Assembly (NCBI RefSeq): GCF_001640805.2
Contig: NC_066855.1
Coordinates: 2,840,342-2,904,341, forward strand
Origin: Lates calcarifer
Lineage: Eukaryota; Chordata; Actinopteri; Centropomidae
Length of the DNA stretch: 64,000 nt
Direction: 5' to 3'
The notes under the pieces are model-generated. The model ran no database searches and had not been told where the DNA came from. It was given only the letters and a program-made list of their open reading frames with translations. Made by a program: the position numbers and the translations under genes. Shown here piece by piece: positions 12,824-26,985 of the stretch. The number at the start of each line of letters is the position of its first letter. Within the stretch, counting starts at the first letter, position 1.

Positions 12824-14408
12824 AAGCACTGTTACTTGTTGTTTTGTATGTCCATATTTGTACCCTTTCTAGCAGGTTGCTAAGTCAGGGATCCACTTTT
12901 GTACACAAACTGATACAGTCAAAGGATTTCCGTTTCTTTTCTGTTCTTCAGTTATGAGATATTAAAAAATAATTAAATAATACGTGTAACAGAATAAAGA
13001 AAATATGACCTGAGACGTTTTTCAGCTGCAGTGTGAACACAGCCCCTGGAAACACGTAGATTCCACTGCAGATCTTACATGACCTGCTCAGGTTTCTGAC
13101 TACACAGCGGGTGGTCGGTTGTCTGGATCCTCTTTAATACAGTGCGTTATCCTGCCAGATTATGTTCCATATGTGCGTGTGCACTCCAGTGAACAAACTT
13201 ATACTTAGAATAAAGCACACATACGCACTTTATCCCCCCGCTTTAGTCACCTCGTGAGTCAGTTATCGCACAAAAAAATCTAAGGGGAAATCTTGACGTC
13301 TGCCACAAAATGAAGAACAGCCCCCAGTGGCATGAAACACAACTCCCAGCATGCTGTAGGGATGAGAGGAGAAGGAAGGCTGTGATTATAGTGAGAGATG
13401 GTGGTCGGACGAGGTGACCGGTCCACATGGACACCATGTTTTTACACTTAACAGGTATTGTTTTGCTCGTGGGTTTAGAGGGACACATGATTTTAACGCG
13501 TTAAGGAAACTGAATAAAATCTGAAATCAAACACTATGTTCTTTTTTCAGTGATAAACACTGAAGTGGACAAGAAATTTGATTTTCATTCAAAACTCCTA
13601 TATCACATCTGCTGTGACATACATGGATGTGAATGTGTGTGCCCTCATTCCTCTTCTATTTCTTTCCCAAATCCCTCAAGACCTGGATTTCCACCTCATA
13701 TAACGTCCTTTACTGACAGGAAGTGTTAGCCTCAGTCTCCACTGGCCACTTCTTTCTTTTGGCTTTAAAGAAACATGTTTAAAGCGCTGGCCGGTGCCCG
13801 TTGCTGCTGCTGTTGCCAAGCAACTATTGAAAACCTACTTGAAGTGCTTTTTTTGTGTGTAAAGCATTAAAGTATTTTTAACTGCTAGCACTTGGCAGGA
13901 ACCAGCTGTAACAGAACACTATTGCCATTGAAAATAATGAGGCAAAATGAGGCCAGGGCTACAAAAACAAGGACAGGAATCATTCAAAGAGGTTCAATAC
14001 ATTTTAGAGTTAGTAGTGACTTCCCAGGTATAACAAATACAGCAGAAGTTAAAGGGTAAATTCCTGGGGGAACTTGATTAGTATGTGAATTAAAGATTTA
14101 AAAATGGTCCATTCCTGGTGACTCTGTACTCAACTTTCATCCTACTTCACCCTGTAATAGGACAGTAGTCACATTAGTTTTTATGTCAGCGATATCTCTG
14201 CTGTTAATAGATGTTGATCCAGTTTTTTGCATATACCGCAATGAGTTTCCATGTTCTTCCCTTTAACATAAATAATTTGACTTGCGGTTTCACCACAGTT
14301 ATTTTGTTTCCTCTGTTTTCTCTTATTACTTAAAAAACTAAAAGTCCACATTGCTGGAAAATGTTGTACCTACATTTGTGTTTACATTTTTTACGTGTTT
14401 ATCTATAG

Positions 14409-14720
14409 TTAAAGCAGCACCATGTACCTTTTGCTTAGTAGTGGAAACAGTGGCCTCAAATGCTAATTACAGTACACTGATGAATTAAATTGTGTTGTTT
14501 GAGTCTAAGCAGAGGGAAGGCTGGAAGCTTGTTGGAAGCTAGTTTGCTAGACTGGCAGCTAGCTTCTTCTGTGTGTAAAGTAGTGCAGTATTAGGATGAA
14601 AAACAGCAGAAAAAAAATCGTTATTGGGCCAAAAATGAAAACAAATTGCTTTTAGCTAACGGTTCAGTAGTCCCCTTTATTAGCCTGCACCTGAAACCTA
14701 AACCACCATCAGCCCCCTAT
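14409..14720. mobile_element. Possible TIR element fragment
   Basis: It starts TTAAAGCAGCACCATGTACC, which resembles the class of termini in families A and B, followed by GCTAGTTTGCTAGACTGGCAGCTAGC-like sequence typical of such elements. No right terminus was found, so this is a weak call. Confidence 0.3.
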
Positions 14721-16194
14721 CAAACATTAACCACTGCTTGTGTCACTGGAACGAAAGATTAAAATAATAAATCAGACGTAAGCTGGAGTCACTGTAGAAA
14801 ATGCCATAATGTATTTATTTATTTTTTTAAGACATAAGAGATATTTCCTAATAATTCCACAAATAGCAACAGGCTTCTTTTTTTTATTTAATTTTTTTTA
14901 CCTAAGCTGGATACAAAACAAACCAGAAAGTTCTGGGAGAACTGTACATTCCTCTTCTTGTTATTTTAAGAATAGAAAATGAAAAGTTTTTTCATGTTGA
15001 TTTCTGGAATTTACGTCAGTCTGGCTAAGGAATATTGCACAAGGCACAAATGGGACCAAAACTTAAGGTTTGTCTTCACTTTAAGAATTCAGGAGGCTTT
15101 GAAATTTTTTGAGAAGTTGAGATGAATAAAATTAAGTGAACTTCATCACCTCATGGGATTCCCTTTATTAACTTCCTCTTGGAAACGTTAGCTGCCTTAG
15201 TTGAGAGTGAGACATTAAAAGAATAAATCAAGAAATGTTGTACTTTAGGCAATTGTAAGAGAGTATTCTCCCAAACCTCTTGTAGGAAGGCATTAATAAG
15301 ACAGAAAGGATGCAATAAGAGAAGGAGGAAGTGAGAGAACAGTTGATAGAGGATATGAAGCAAACTGAGAGGAGAAGAAAAGGAAAGCACTGCTCTGTTT
15401 TATTGTCTGACTGAGGTCTTAGCTTATTAAGTATTATTATTTTTGGATGCGGTGTGACCTTATCCCAGCAGTACCTCCGGCTCGGCCCTGTGTTCCAGCA
15501 GCTGGCAGTGTTCGACACTCGTTCTCAACATCTCACAGTCCGCACAGAAAAGCCAGTAGATTGGAACCCAGGACCTTCTTTCTTCGGAGCGACAGCAAAA
15601 CCACTAATACTTACTGTCCCAGCTGTCCCGTGGCTTAAATTAACAGATTCAGTTAACAGAAATAATTAATTTAAGAATTTGTGTGTTATAAATATTCAGT
15701 AAATTCCAGCAGACCAAGCTGCAGATGTACTGTATACAGCTCACAGTAACAAAGACTGGAGATGTCTTAAAAGACCTCCTGACCTCCAGACCCTGCTCCA
15801 CAGACCTGCCTCCATGCTTCCTGCTGCTCCACACACACACACACACAAACGTGTACAAACACATATGACATCTGCTTTTCATGAGGCTCCACTAGTAATC
15901 TGTTCAAGGTTTTTAAATGAAGCCATTTGTATTCAGAATCAGGTTATTGTAGAAACTGCTATAGCTATATAGCTATGAAAGCAACACATTAACAACAAAA
16001 AAATTCTGAAAACGACTGCAGTGCTTTTTGTGTTACATGTGCATGTGTTAAGTACAGTCAGTATATAGTTATGCAGTTTCCATGATCACGCTTTATTATT
16101 ATTATCACTGCTTTCTGAATGCCGCTCGCCATCTCCTGCTTGACTTTAACCAGAGCTCACAGCTGAGGTGCACAACTAAACAGACGGGAGGGAA

Positions 16195-16325
16195 AACCTC
16201 TGCAGTTTGTTGCTAATGTGTTTGATTTATTTACATTAGAGGGCAATTAAGGACCCGACCGTGTTTGTCAGCCTTTTCTCGCTCCCGCTCAAAGAGGCGC
16301 TAAGTTACGTCCTGGCTCAGATCTT
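16195..16325. promoter_or_regulatory. Possible conserved noncoding element
   Basis: TGTTTGATTTATTTACATTA (forkhead-like TATTTACA), then GGCAATTAAGG (NKX/homeodomain-like) and CpG-containing GCGCTAAGTTACGTCC. Non-repetitive and frame-free. Confidence 0.25.
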
Positions 16326-17799
16326 TCAGTGCTGGACCACCCCTCTGTTATATTTAGTGTGCAGGGCTGGCTGAAGGCCAGTCACTTGTACACTCCAACG
16401 CTTGGCTACAGACACTACCATATGCCTGTTTATGTATTTGTGTGTGTGTGTATAGTCACACATTACAGCAGCATAAGTCAATACCTGCCCAAGCTTTAAT
16501 ACATTTTCCACTGCAGAGTTGTGGTGGAGATGATCAATCGTAAAACTTCTGATGTCCCTCAGCATTTTATCTGTAGAGCTTTTTCTTTATGTTAGTCATA
16601 TGCAGTAGCTGTACATACATATCAACAGTCTGTGGTGAGCAGGCATGTAATATTGTGCGTGTGTGGTGTGTGTTTTACTGCTTATGAGCAGAGGATTAGT
16701 TACACAGTCAGCTGGATTTGCTATTAGACAGCATTTAAAATCTGACCCTACTGTCTCCAACCTGTTTTCACATCTAAGAGCCTCAGAGCTCCATTTCCAT
16801 TTGTGAGAGAGGTGTGTGTTCATGCTGTATGTGTGTGAGCGTGAGGGACTTCTCAGTCAAAACAAAGACTGAAGATGTGTGTATTTGAAAGTTAGAGGGC
16901 GACCCAGGCCGTGCATCTTTTCAGACAAAGCCCACATCTCAGCTTGATTAAGGGTTAAAACCTGGCTCCTCAGATATACTGAACTGAGTTTAACTGTGTT
17001 TTGAAAATCTCAAATATTATCAGAGCATTTGCACAGACAGTATTTGCCGAGGGAGTATCATCTAGTTATGATCTATGGCTTACCCAGGACAAATCATGCT
17101 GGATCCTAGAGACTGAAACATACAAATATTATAATATGTGTATTTGTGTGTGTTTGGGGACGGAGGGCGGCTGACCGCGGCACATACCTGGCTTTGATCC
17201 CCACTTGCGGAGGAGACACAGAGGTGCAGTGATGGGATCCGAGTTCATAAATCATCAAGTTATTTACTACCTGATCAGAGCTTTCCTGGCCATAAAACAC
17301 AGACCAAGAAGTTCATAAAGTCATCAAATGGGTTTATTTTTGGAGAAATCTAAGAGCGAGACGCTGCTTGTTCCAGTCTGTTCCCCAGATGACAAATGAA
17401 TATTTAAAGATTTATTACCTGTCTCATTCTGTTAAAAGAATGCCACAAGCATTCTCAGCTACTATCCAATATTAAAACTAATAGAATCCATTTAGTTACA
17501 TTTATCTGATGTGGCTACAGGGCTAGCATTGGGGGCACCATCTTGAATTAATGCCTGAACGCTCCATGCACCACAGTAGTTGACAGCATGTCTCCTAACA
17601 AAGTGGATCCTCGAGTATCAGTCATCTGTGACGCCAACAAAGAGTCTTTGGCAGTATTTCTAATATGTCCAAAAATGGTTTTATTCTCTTTTGAAAATAA
17701 CAATAACTACAATCGCATTATGTTTTGCATCATATGAAAAATCAAGAGAAGTCAAAGTTCGTTTTAACTTTAATTTTCCTTTCTTTTTTGAATGTTGCA

Positions 17800-18123
17800 A
17801 ATTCAGTGTCAAACTTGATTTCTTTACTCGAGGAGAGCTGCATCCAGCAGTGGAAAGCGATGCCAGTGTTTTGCTTCTAATTCTACCACTTCTTTTCTTC
17901 TACTGAAGCTAGCATGCTAACCACTTAGCCCCAGCCTGACAAGCATGTCTCATCACTGTCCGATAGCGAATCACTGTCGCACCCAGACTGCTCTGAAGAA
18001 GTAGTGTTCTTTTATTGTATCTTGTAACGCAAAGAAGCTCTTGTCAGTCCGACCATCACCACCACCTGCTCCTAACAAGAAACTACGTATGGCAGCTGAG
18101 AAAACTTACAAATAGCCCCTTTA
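17800..18123. mobile_element. Family B TIR element, left-truncated copy
   Basis: It shares the block CAGCAGTGGAAAGC...TTTTCTTCTACTGAAG with the other copies and ends in a decayed terminal repeat (AAAACTTACAAATAGCCCCT, 18101-18120). The left terminal repeat is missing. It shares an inner segment with the 32650 copy (CCGACCATCACCACC versus ACGACCATCACCACA) that the 9391 and 19613 copies lack, so these two form a subfamily. Confidence 0.6.
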
Positions 18124-18379
18124 ACTGTAAATTAAAAGGAAAATATTAGAAGTGGGTTTACTGGGATCTTTGTCCATTCCCTCCTCTCCGCAGCTTTCCA
18201 GGTAAAATAATTTCACAAAGACGTCAAAAAGTAATAATTAACTTCTCTGAACACCTTGACAAGCAGAATTCCCTCATTTACCCGTCACACGCACAAACTC
18301 TGACACATACACTTGAAGAAATCTAGGTGTGGGGGTGGGGGGGGATTTGAGCCTGACCAAAGAAAAACATGAGCAACGC

Positions 18380-18690
18380 TGACGTGACAGATCGAAGCTA
18401 ACTGATGTTGTCACTGGCCTCTACTGCCCGGACAAAGTGGTGTGTGTGACTGTGATTGTATTTGTATTCGTCTGTGTGTGTGTGTGTGTGTGTGTGAGCA
18501 GTAAGGCCCATTAGCGTGCAGTAATGGGAGGGATATTGGTAGTGTATAGGTGTAATTACCTCGAGCTAACATGGAGCTCAGGCCGCGTGGCGCCTCCAAC
18601 ACAAATATGAACTGCAGAGCATAGATACCACTTTGTCCTCCTTTCACCGCTTGACCTGGGGGAGAAAGTTCAACAGGGCCTATAGTTCTG
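18380..18690. promoter_or_regulatory. Possible conserved noncoding element around the (TG)12
   Basis: GC-richer flanks (GGCCCATTAGCGTGCAGTAA, GGTGTAATTACCTCGAGC, GGCCGCGTGGCGCC) surround the TG run. GTGTAATTACC is a homeodomain-like palindromic core. No convincing frame. Confidence 0.25.
18473..18496. repeat. (TG)12 microsatellite
   Basis: A perfect 24-bp TG run lying inside a GC-richer block that is a candidate conserved element. Confidence 0.95.
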
Positions 18691-19612
18691 AGAGTGTGTG
18701 TGATTGCATGTGTGTGTGGGTAAGAGAAGAGAGCCCTGGGAAATAAAGATCCCAAAGAAAAAGCAAGAAAAGGAGGCAGAGAAAAAAGAAAAGTGTAGGT
18801 GTGTTGGACAATGTCTGCGGTGACTGTTATCTGCTGGTTCTGCTTTGACTGACATTTCTCCTGCTGTTGTCCTCGTCTGTGATAATCTGCAGAGCTTTTT
18901 CAGAATCCCCCGTTCCCATCATCTATCTGTCCATCGATCCACTTCTCTGGCACTCTTCAAACGCCCCCCCTCCGATCTTTTCCTTTCCCTCTACAATCCA
19001 TCAATCTATCTCCACCTCCTCCCTGACACAGAGGCTGGACATCTCACTATTGTATTTGCTTTATGAGAACATCTGTTTAGCTTACTGGCTCAACCCTTGG
19101 CCTTGAAAAGCCTCCAGTAAAACCTTAACGCAGCCTCCATGTGGAGCACCACCACTCCTTTAGCTGGGGGGCATCTCAGGCAGGACAGTTAAGTGGCCAC
19201 AGCTTGCCTACTGTTAAACTCTGCAGCCAGCTAATAAGGCTTTTCAGGTGATAGAAGATTAAAGGTCCTCATTTCATTGTGATAAAGGCTGTGAACAGCT
19301 AATTGCAGTCTGAAATGTAAAACTGTACACTGTCTGCTGGAAAAGATTCTCTTCAGATTTAGTCAATACAGCTGCTGTTTACACCAGCTAGTCGATTTCC
19401 TTTCAACTTACATGTCCAGCTACACTGATTGTGTATTGTGTCGTGAGCTTATTATGCAGTTTATTATGACTAATAGTTTATTATTAGTTGTGTTATTATT
19501 TTATTAGATTCATCTGACAGGAAGGTCTTGCATTGAAGTTTGCCGCTGTGTCATATACTTCCACTGTGGGACACCAAAATTAGAAATGTTAAAATTATAC
19601 AAATAGTGGCTC

Positions 19613-20052
19613 TAAAGGTGCAATATGTAAGTTTTTGCTATTGCTACATAGCCAACATTAGCATTAACAAGTGTTTACTTAACAAGAGCTCCAGCCATTG
19701 TTGCATTTACAAGACAAGAGGTTTTGAACATACTCTCTGGGTAGCTCTACATCTTCATCCTCTGTTGTTGGACTGAGGGCAGATTGGACACTACAATGAC
19801 TCACTTTTGCAAAGTGGTACAAGCTGGGGCTAGCTTATTAGCACGCTAACTTCAGTTGAAGAAAATAAGTGATAGAAACAGAAGCAAAACAAGAGTTAAC
19901 ATTGCTGTTGCTTTCCCAGAGACAGCTCTTTGCCAGTAAAGGAATGAAGTTTGATGCTGAACTTGGAAAGTTTCATCTAGACTGGTAAGTTAACGTGCTA
20001 ACTAAAGGCTAAAGGCTATGTAGCAACAGAAAAATGTAAATATGGCACCTTA
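19613..20052. mobile_element. Family B non-autonomous TIR element (MITE-like), complete copy
   Basis: The left end starts AAAGGTGCAATATGTAAGTT and runs to CTACATAGCC at 19652. The right end (20014-20052) is its near inverse: GGCTATGTAGCAAC through to GGCACCTTA. The terminal inverted repeats are about 39 bp with a few mismatches. The 440-bp body has no coding capacity. The inside matches the copies at 9391, 17800 and 32650 in the opposite orientation, for example a block around CTGAAGTTAGCGTGCTAA read on the minus strand. This is a class II element mobilised in trans. The superfamily cannot be set without clean target-site duplications. Confidence 0.75.
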
Positions 20053-20902
20053 AAAGTCTCAGATTAACAACAAAGATTGATCAAAGATTATATTTTAAGT
20101 TCTTAAGAAAGACTGAAGCTAAAGAATGACACTTAATCAAAAACAGCTGCTTTGACTTTCAACATTCTCATTGTAGCTGTATTTATTTTTCATGTGTCAG
20201 TTTGTTGCTGTTGTTATAAACTATTATTTATGCACAGTCCACCTTCCAGTGGATCTTAATAATGATCAGGTTTACTTGCAAAAGACATGAAAGTGCAAAG
20301 TGTCACTGACTGACATATTAGAGGTTACCTCTGTTTGGCCCCGAGATAGTGTTAGATTGTAACAAGGCCAACTTGTTACCGTAAGGTTTCTGGTTCCTGG
20401 AACAACTGAGGAAGTCTGGAATAGGAAAGTTGATGAGCAATGCTCATTTCTCAATCAACTGGAGGTAATTTTGTGTTTTGTGCGCGCAAGTTTGCATTGA
20501 CGCATGTAGCTGGCCCGTTACCAGGTGTGAAATTGTGTTACTGTAAAACAGGGCGATGCTGAGCACGAACATGTGCGTTAAGTCTGTGTTCTCTGCAAAA
20601 ATTAAGATTAAGAAAAAACAAGGGCAACTGCAGGAGGATGGAAGAAGAAGGGGAAGACAGGGTAGGGCTGGAGGGGTGGGATGGAGGGGTGGGGGAGGGG
20701 GGTTATCCAGAGATTTATAGAGCGTGGTGATGTCATGTTTGTGGTTTGGGACATGATGTCACACATGGTTTCTATATCAGTGGGCCGCTGCTTGGCCTGA
20801 TGCATCAGACTGGACTGGACAGAGCTCGAGATCCAGCAGGAAACACATCTGTAGATACACACTGACCTCAGGCCAAACTGCCGATTTGGTCTCAGGCTTT
20901 TG

Positions 20903-20903
<1 letters not shown>

Positions 20904-20935
<32 letters not shown>
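20904..20935. repeat. (TG)16 microsatellite
   Basis: A perfect 32-bp TG run followed by GAGTGAGTGTGAATGTG. Confidence 0.95.
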
Positions 20936-20937
<2 letters not shown>

Positions 20938-21540
20938 TGAGTGTGAATGTGTATGTTTATATTTTTGTGACACACAAGCTTTCCTTCATTTCAGCTCAAC
21001 TTTTTTTTTATATCTACTAGAAAACTCTTCATCCAATTAGAGTGTTTCTGTGTTTATCATTTTATCACACAATTTTCTCCAGTAGGTAAATAATTCTGTT
21101 TTTTATTCACAATTTAAGTCATAAACTCAAAAAGTATTTGACTTAACATCAACATGGCAGGACACACTGTTAAACACAGTGTTCTTGTATTTGTTTATAA
21201 ACTCTAAATATACAAAACTTTAATTCTAAGCAGTGATTAGCTTTAAATGGTAAAATAAATAAAAGAAAATAAGAAATGGATGTCTGAAAAGTGAATTGGA
21301 CCTTGAGTAGTTAGAATGTTTTTTACAACAGGGTCCGTTAGCCTTCCACAACATATAATATTTAGTAATTCAAAAAAATACTCCCTCTTTTTTGACATGC
21401 TCCTTCCTGTTTCTTTCTGGTATCTGAACCTAGATGTTTAAAGACACAAAATGTAAACCTATCATCTGAGTTTCCAATGAATGTAAATAAGGCAGGTTCT
21501 GTCCACCTGTTGAATTTAAGTCCAATATTCACTCTTCCTT

Positions 21541-21700
21541 TAACTCCTGAGGGAAATATCTGTCTCTTTAGCTGCTCAGTGTTCCTCTTTGTTCACCGGC
21601 TAGCCGCTAACTTTGTGTGTCTGCTGTTTGTGCTAGGCAGGTAGAGTTGGTTTTTAGGGCTCTTTATCAGAAAACAGCTGCCCGCTGCCACTCATTGCTG
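21541..21700. mobile_element. Family A element, internal fragment
   Basis: It shares TGTTCACCGGCTAGCCGCTA, GCTAGGCAGGTAG and GAAAACAGCTGCC with the family A copy at 40375, in the same orientation. Neither terminus is recognisable. Confidence 0.5.
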
Positions 21701-24700
21701 ACTGTATGAGCTCCACATAGTAATTCGAGCCATTGTTAATATATAACCATTAATTAGTGCAGTCATATACACTGCAGGACATTACTTTGCTGGTTAATAT
21801 TATTAATATTTTTACTTTATTCTGTAGATGGTCAGTGAGTTTTGAGTTGTACCTGCATGCCTCTGTCAGGACCAGTGAACAGAGGCCAAACAAAGTGAAG
21901 ATGGGACAAAAACCAGAGACAGAACGATGGGCAAGGCTGCTTTCACTCACCCACTCATGCAATCTCTATTACTCCTCTGCCTGTTTCTGTCATCACATCA
22001 TGTCAGTGCTCAGTTTCAACATACTGTTGACTTTATGCACGTACTGCATTTGTGCACCTGTAAGTCATACTCATAAAGACACGGATCCAAGAGAGGAGGC
22101 TATTTCATGCCTTGTGAGATTCAGAAAGTGATTGGTGATATTAATGCTATAACCTCGGAAACAGAGGAAGACAGAGGGAGATATGTGAGGTGGGTCGGAT
22201 GGATTGAATGACCACAGGAACTTATGCTACTAATATGACTAAGAGGAAGGAAGTTTAAGAGCTAAGCTACAAAATAAATGTGAATATACAGAATTTAAAC
22301 TCAGGTGTTTTTTAGTCACTGATGCAGTTTAGTTGCATTAGCTGAGGCCTCTAAAATAGCCACCACTGCACTTTGCCATATACAGGTCACGTGAGGACAG
22401 GGGTTGTTCTGGGTGAGTTGTTCCACCAACTGGTAAATTAAGGCCACATCCCAAACTCCACAAACACATGGCTGTGCATATGAATAGCCTATTCTCTTGT
22501 TCCTGCCTCACAACTAGGGTTGGGCATTTTCTCGCCTGCAGAGGGAAAGGTTAGCAAAACCAGCTGACCCTCTGTTTCCTTGGCTACCAGTGTTTATATA
22601 AGCAACATACTCGTATGTTCATGTATGTGCAATCATGGGGACCGCAAACCTCACCAGCAGGCTTTATCTGCAGTAGAACAAATCAATCATGAGTGTATGC
22701 GTGTGTATGTGGGTGTGCCTTCATGAGTGTTTGAATATGCAACTGTAGCAGTCATTTCCCTCAAGCTTTTGAATTATGGATTATTGTATTAGCTGAACTA
22801 TCATGAGGTCAGGCGGAGCACTCTGTGTGGAATAAATTGGCTTGACCCCCAGAAAACAGTGCTGCTCTTCAGTGTTTAAGTTTCAGACCCCGCTGTTTGG
22901 GGTAAAGTGTTTAAAGCTAATGAGGGCAAATTAAAACAGTCACACATTTTACCACATTTGCTGCACAACATCATGAAAATTCTGTTCTCATTTGGTGGTG
23001 GATGAACTAACAAATCATTTTCTTTTTTCCTCCCTCCTCAGTTCCTTCATTTATCAAACATGATTATGTGTTGCCCAATGTTACTCAGCCTCTTGTGGCT
23101 TTGGCAGTTGAACTTCATATTGTTGGCTACTTCTGCAGTTGGTTACTCTATAAAAACAAGAAAACACATATTTCAATCTTGTTGCTGTACTTCTGGTTAA
23201 AAAGAATAATGGGGTGGATCAGCAAGCAGTGCCAGTGAAGGTCATCACATTAACTTCTTGGACTACGTTAATATATAAAACATTTTCAGCTGTACACAAT
23301 GCATAAACAGTGATATAAAATATAAATTATCACAGTAGTTATAATAATTTCCTTGTGTAAATGTTTCTCAAAGTCCATAAGAAATGTTTTTTGTGCTTTA
23401 TCTCAAAGGCCCTAAAAATGTGACTTTAAATCTTCATTATTGCTTCATCACATTAAATATTCATGACTACATAAGCAATAATAACATTTTATTGATGCAC
23501 AAAAGTATGTGACATCACCTTTTTCCAACTAAGTGTTGTCCACATTAAAACACTGACAAGACAAAAACACAAAATACCAAAAATATTGCATGTTAATTGC
23601 ATCAAAACTGTCCCAGCTTTGACAGAAAACTGTGTGTTTATGACACTGGCCAAAAGAAAATCCACTGATATTTTTGCAGTTTTGACCCAAGCAGAGTTTA
23701 CACAGGTACATACTGCCTCCAGGAAATAGCCGTACACTGACACAGAAGCTCTCACCTTCTTTTCTTTCTTTATTTGTTACCAAACTAACTGCCATGAGTA
23801 CTGTATGACGAAGTTTAGCTTTGAGCAGGGCAGATGGTGACTGACTGAACAAAAACTCCACAGGGAATCTTTTAATGTGAGAAACAGACAATGTAGATGC
23901 TGAGTTTCCAAAGTATGATTTTTTCTGTTAATGAATAAAAACAGCCACATATTGTTGTGATGGTCATGTATTTCGAACACTATGCAAGACAGTATTTTAT
24001 GTGTGTGTGTGTCCTCAAAACACAGAGTAGGCCAGTATAGAAGTCACAGTGACACTGATCTAGTCAATGAAACAATTTATAAAACATTCATAGCTAGACG
24101 CCCAGCTCTTTCACTGTCTGACAGACAAACAAACAAAACAAAGTTACTTTATAACATTGGTCTGACATTATTCTTCCTATCAGTGTTGCACCTGGTCCAT
24201 TACAACCATGAGCTGCTTGCTAATCACAGTCGGTTCAGTGGCATGTTTTCTTTCTCCAAATGTTGCTGTGTTCCTCTCTGTTGTCATAGAGAGAGCAGGA
24301 GGGAGGTGGAGAAATGGTTCCCACATGTTTGAATATTACTCTGTTCATTAGCTGTGTGTGTGTGTCACAGAGAGCTCTGATTAATTGGTCCTATCCACTA
24401 AGCTCTGGAAACACCAGGGTTCGGACCAGGCCACTAATTGTCATAATCCACCTTTGTTTGTTTCAACTGCTCGACCAGACCTCACCAGCTGTGTGTGTGT
24501 TTGCTTGCGTCTCTGTGTGTCACCTACACTCTCGACAGCACATGACTTGGCACCAGTATCTCTTCCTCCTCTGTTCCTCTCTCTGTCTAGACTGCAGCAA
24601 CGAGTGCAAGAGGTAAACCGAGATGCAGAATGAAAGAAAGGCGGACAGAGAGAGAAAAAATCACAGAGAAAATATGCTTTCTGCTCAGCCTCGTTGGGGC

Positions 24701-26644
24701 CAGGCGCATTTGCCAAATGGATCCCAGTGGATGCTCCATTCTCTATAGATGGTTTAAACTGGTGTGCTGCTTGCTGAGCCTCTTTAAAGCCTTTCAGCAT
24801 ATAATACTTTTCTGATTTTGCATTACACAGGGCCTTTCATGATGACTTCCTCCCCCGAAATGTAGTAGCCTGTTGTACGTCCTAAAAGTAATATGGCCTA
24901 CCGATGTGTTCTCGAGCAAGATACCAAACCTCCAACTGCTTCTTTCTGTAAATAACCTCCTAAATAATCTCCTAACTTGTCAGATCATCCTGCAACAAAA
25001 AGCAGATAGGTGGTTTAAAAATGTTTCTGTAAAGGTACAGACATTTTGACTGTTTGCCTGCTGACCCTCTCCACAGTATAAAAAAGTATGAGGCAATGTC
25101 ACAGGTGAGACGTAGGTATAAAGAAAAACTGAGCAGATTTATGTAAACAGTAGGGATGTAACAATGCTAAAAGTGAGATTGAAACTGTGATATAAAGGTT
25201 CACAGACTCATATCATGATATAGGAATGCAGAACCGTGATCCCCTCTCCTATCCCTGACCTGCTGCAGTTAGGATAAGTTAATATTACACATTGCACCTA
25301 TGTTGTTGTCTTTTTTTGGTCCAATCATGACCAAGTGATCTCTCCTTTGGTAAAAGTTAGGTTAGTTTAATTAGCTCGTTAGCTTTAATTAGCCCTTCAA
25401 CAGAAACAAAACAAGGTAAACCATAATCACAACAGTTCTGTCAAGCTGTGGATTGCTCCACATGTCCCAGAGTCTGATGGCTCTTGTCCTTTTCATCGTC
25501 TTTCCAGAGACTAAAGTACAAAAGTAACTAACCTGTTGCCTGCAGTAATAACCTAGCATATCAAAAATATAGCATAAATGTGACCTTTGTATTGCTCTGC
25601 TGACTTATGTTTCTATCTGCAACAGAAAGTAAGAAGAGTAGCTTCAGTGAGAGGCAGGTGACCTGATGTAGGTGTAACTATATCTATAGGACAGAGCACT
25701 TCAGGAGACAGAAATTATTTTCTCTGGATGAGTCAGATATACCAAAGAGATTATTCTTCCCTCTGAAGTAACTCTGCCTCCAAGAAATGTTTCTGTAGCT
25801 AAAACTTCAAACTGCAAACAAATACGGAATGAATAATAGTGATGCAACAGGGATTAGTCAGACACACACAGTAAGTGGTGACAGATTATTCATCTCTGTG
25901 TTCTTTATTAGTCACAGGATCTCCATATGTCATCGGCTGACTGGTTTGTTGCAAGTCAGCCAAGCGGGGGTCTCTAACTGCCCTGCAAACAGAGCAGAGA
26001 GCCAGGGTTTGGCTATGATAAATGCTGCCTCTCCCCCTCTGACCCCGATAGATAGGACCTCCTCAAGGAGAGCAAAGGAGAAATTACAACAAGAGCCCCT
26101 CTCTTGTGCTTCCCCGTCTTGTTCTGTGTTGTTGTGGAATCTGGGCTGATGCTGCTGTCACCTCTCACCTCCATACCCACGCGCAGGAGATACAAACATC
26201 TGTCCCAGTGATGAATGTGAGATACTTTTGTATTTGCTTGTTTTGATACTGTGCCACAGCCATCCTGTGAGGGAAACAAATGTGTCTCCAGAAAACCCAA
26301 AATTCGACAGAGGATTTACATAGAGGACTGGGGCGAGTATTCTGGGCTGAATGAAGCAGCACTGTGCACATAGAGACATAAAGAGAGAGCAAGTGGGTGA
26401 AAGAGGGTAAAAGCAGCAGAGAGATCTGCAATCCAGAGCAATAAATGTCCTGAATTACTACTGCAGGAAATTATCATCTCTTGCAACTGTTGAGCAAGAC
26501 TGTGCTCCAACTGTGATATATTCAGTATAATGTTACTATCCTATTACTGTAGGATAGAAAAAACTGCACCAAAATAAACTTAGTGATAGACAGTCATGCT
26601 GATTGGTTGATGGCAGCTGTGTTTTTTGGAGTAGTTGAAAAGTT

Positions 26645-26985
26645 CTAAAGGTCGAGGGATCACCAAAGTTATTATAATTCATCTTGAATCTTTTCCATAA
26701 TCCATTCAACAGTTGTTGAGACACTTCATTCAAAACCACGAGTGGCAACCTCCCATTGGTGTGAGAGAAAAAGTCAGGTCGTCTTTTGTGGCAGGCACTT
26801 CAGTAGATGTTGTGATATGTTACTGAATAAATGAAAACTTTGACCAGGGGATCAGAACAATAGGTTCCATCCTCTGGGGAACACGAATCTCAAAGGTAGT
26901 CCATCGAACAGTCATTGATATATTTCACTTTGGACTAATAGACTGACATTGCCATCACTTGAGCCACACCACTGGCATAGTTAAA
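26645..26985. repeat. Dispersed teleost repeat, diverged and interrupted
   Basis: It contains the pattern GATCACCAAAGTTATTATAA, CCATTCAACAGTTGTTGAGA, CATCCTCTGGGGAACACGAA, then a second 'caatagttgttgagatatt'-like unit near 26905 and GACATTGCCATCACTTGAGC. I recognise this as a repeat common in percomorph DNA, probably an old LINE-derived 3' region. The segment at about 26765-26850 does not fit and may be an insertion. No reading frame remains. Confidence 0.5.

Larger units (their letters stand above)
9723..17799. other. Gene-free stretch between family B copies
   Basis: It holds the family A element at 12380, the weak element at 14409, the candidate blocks at 10095 and 16195, and a short TG/CG-alternating tract at 11821-11850. 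A further GC-richer patch at 11190-11320 (GCCAATAG, CCGCGGCTGCG) could be conserved. I see no exon with coding signals. Confidence 0.55.
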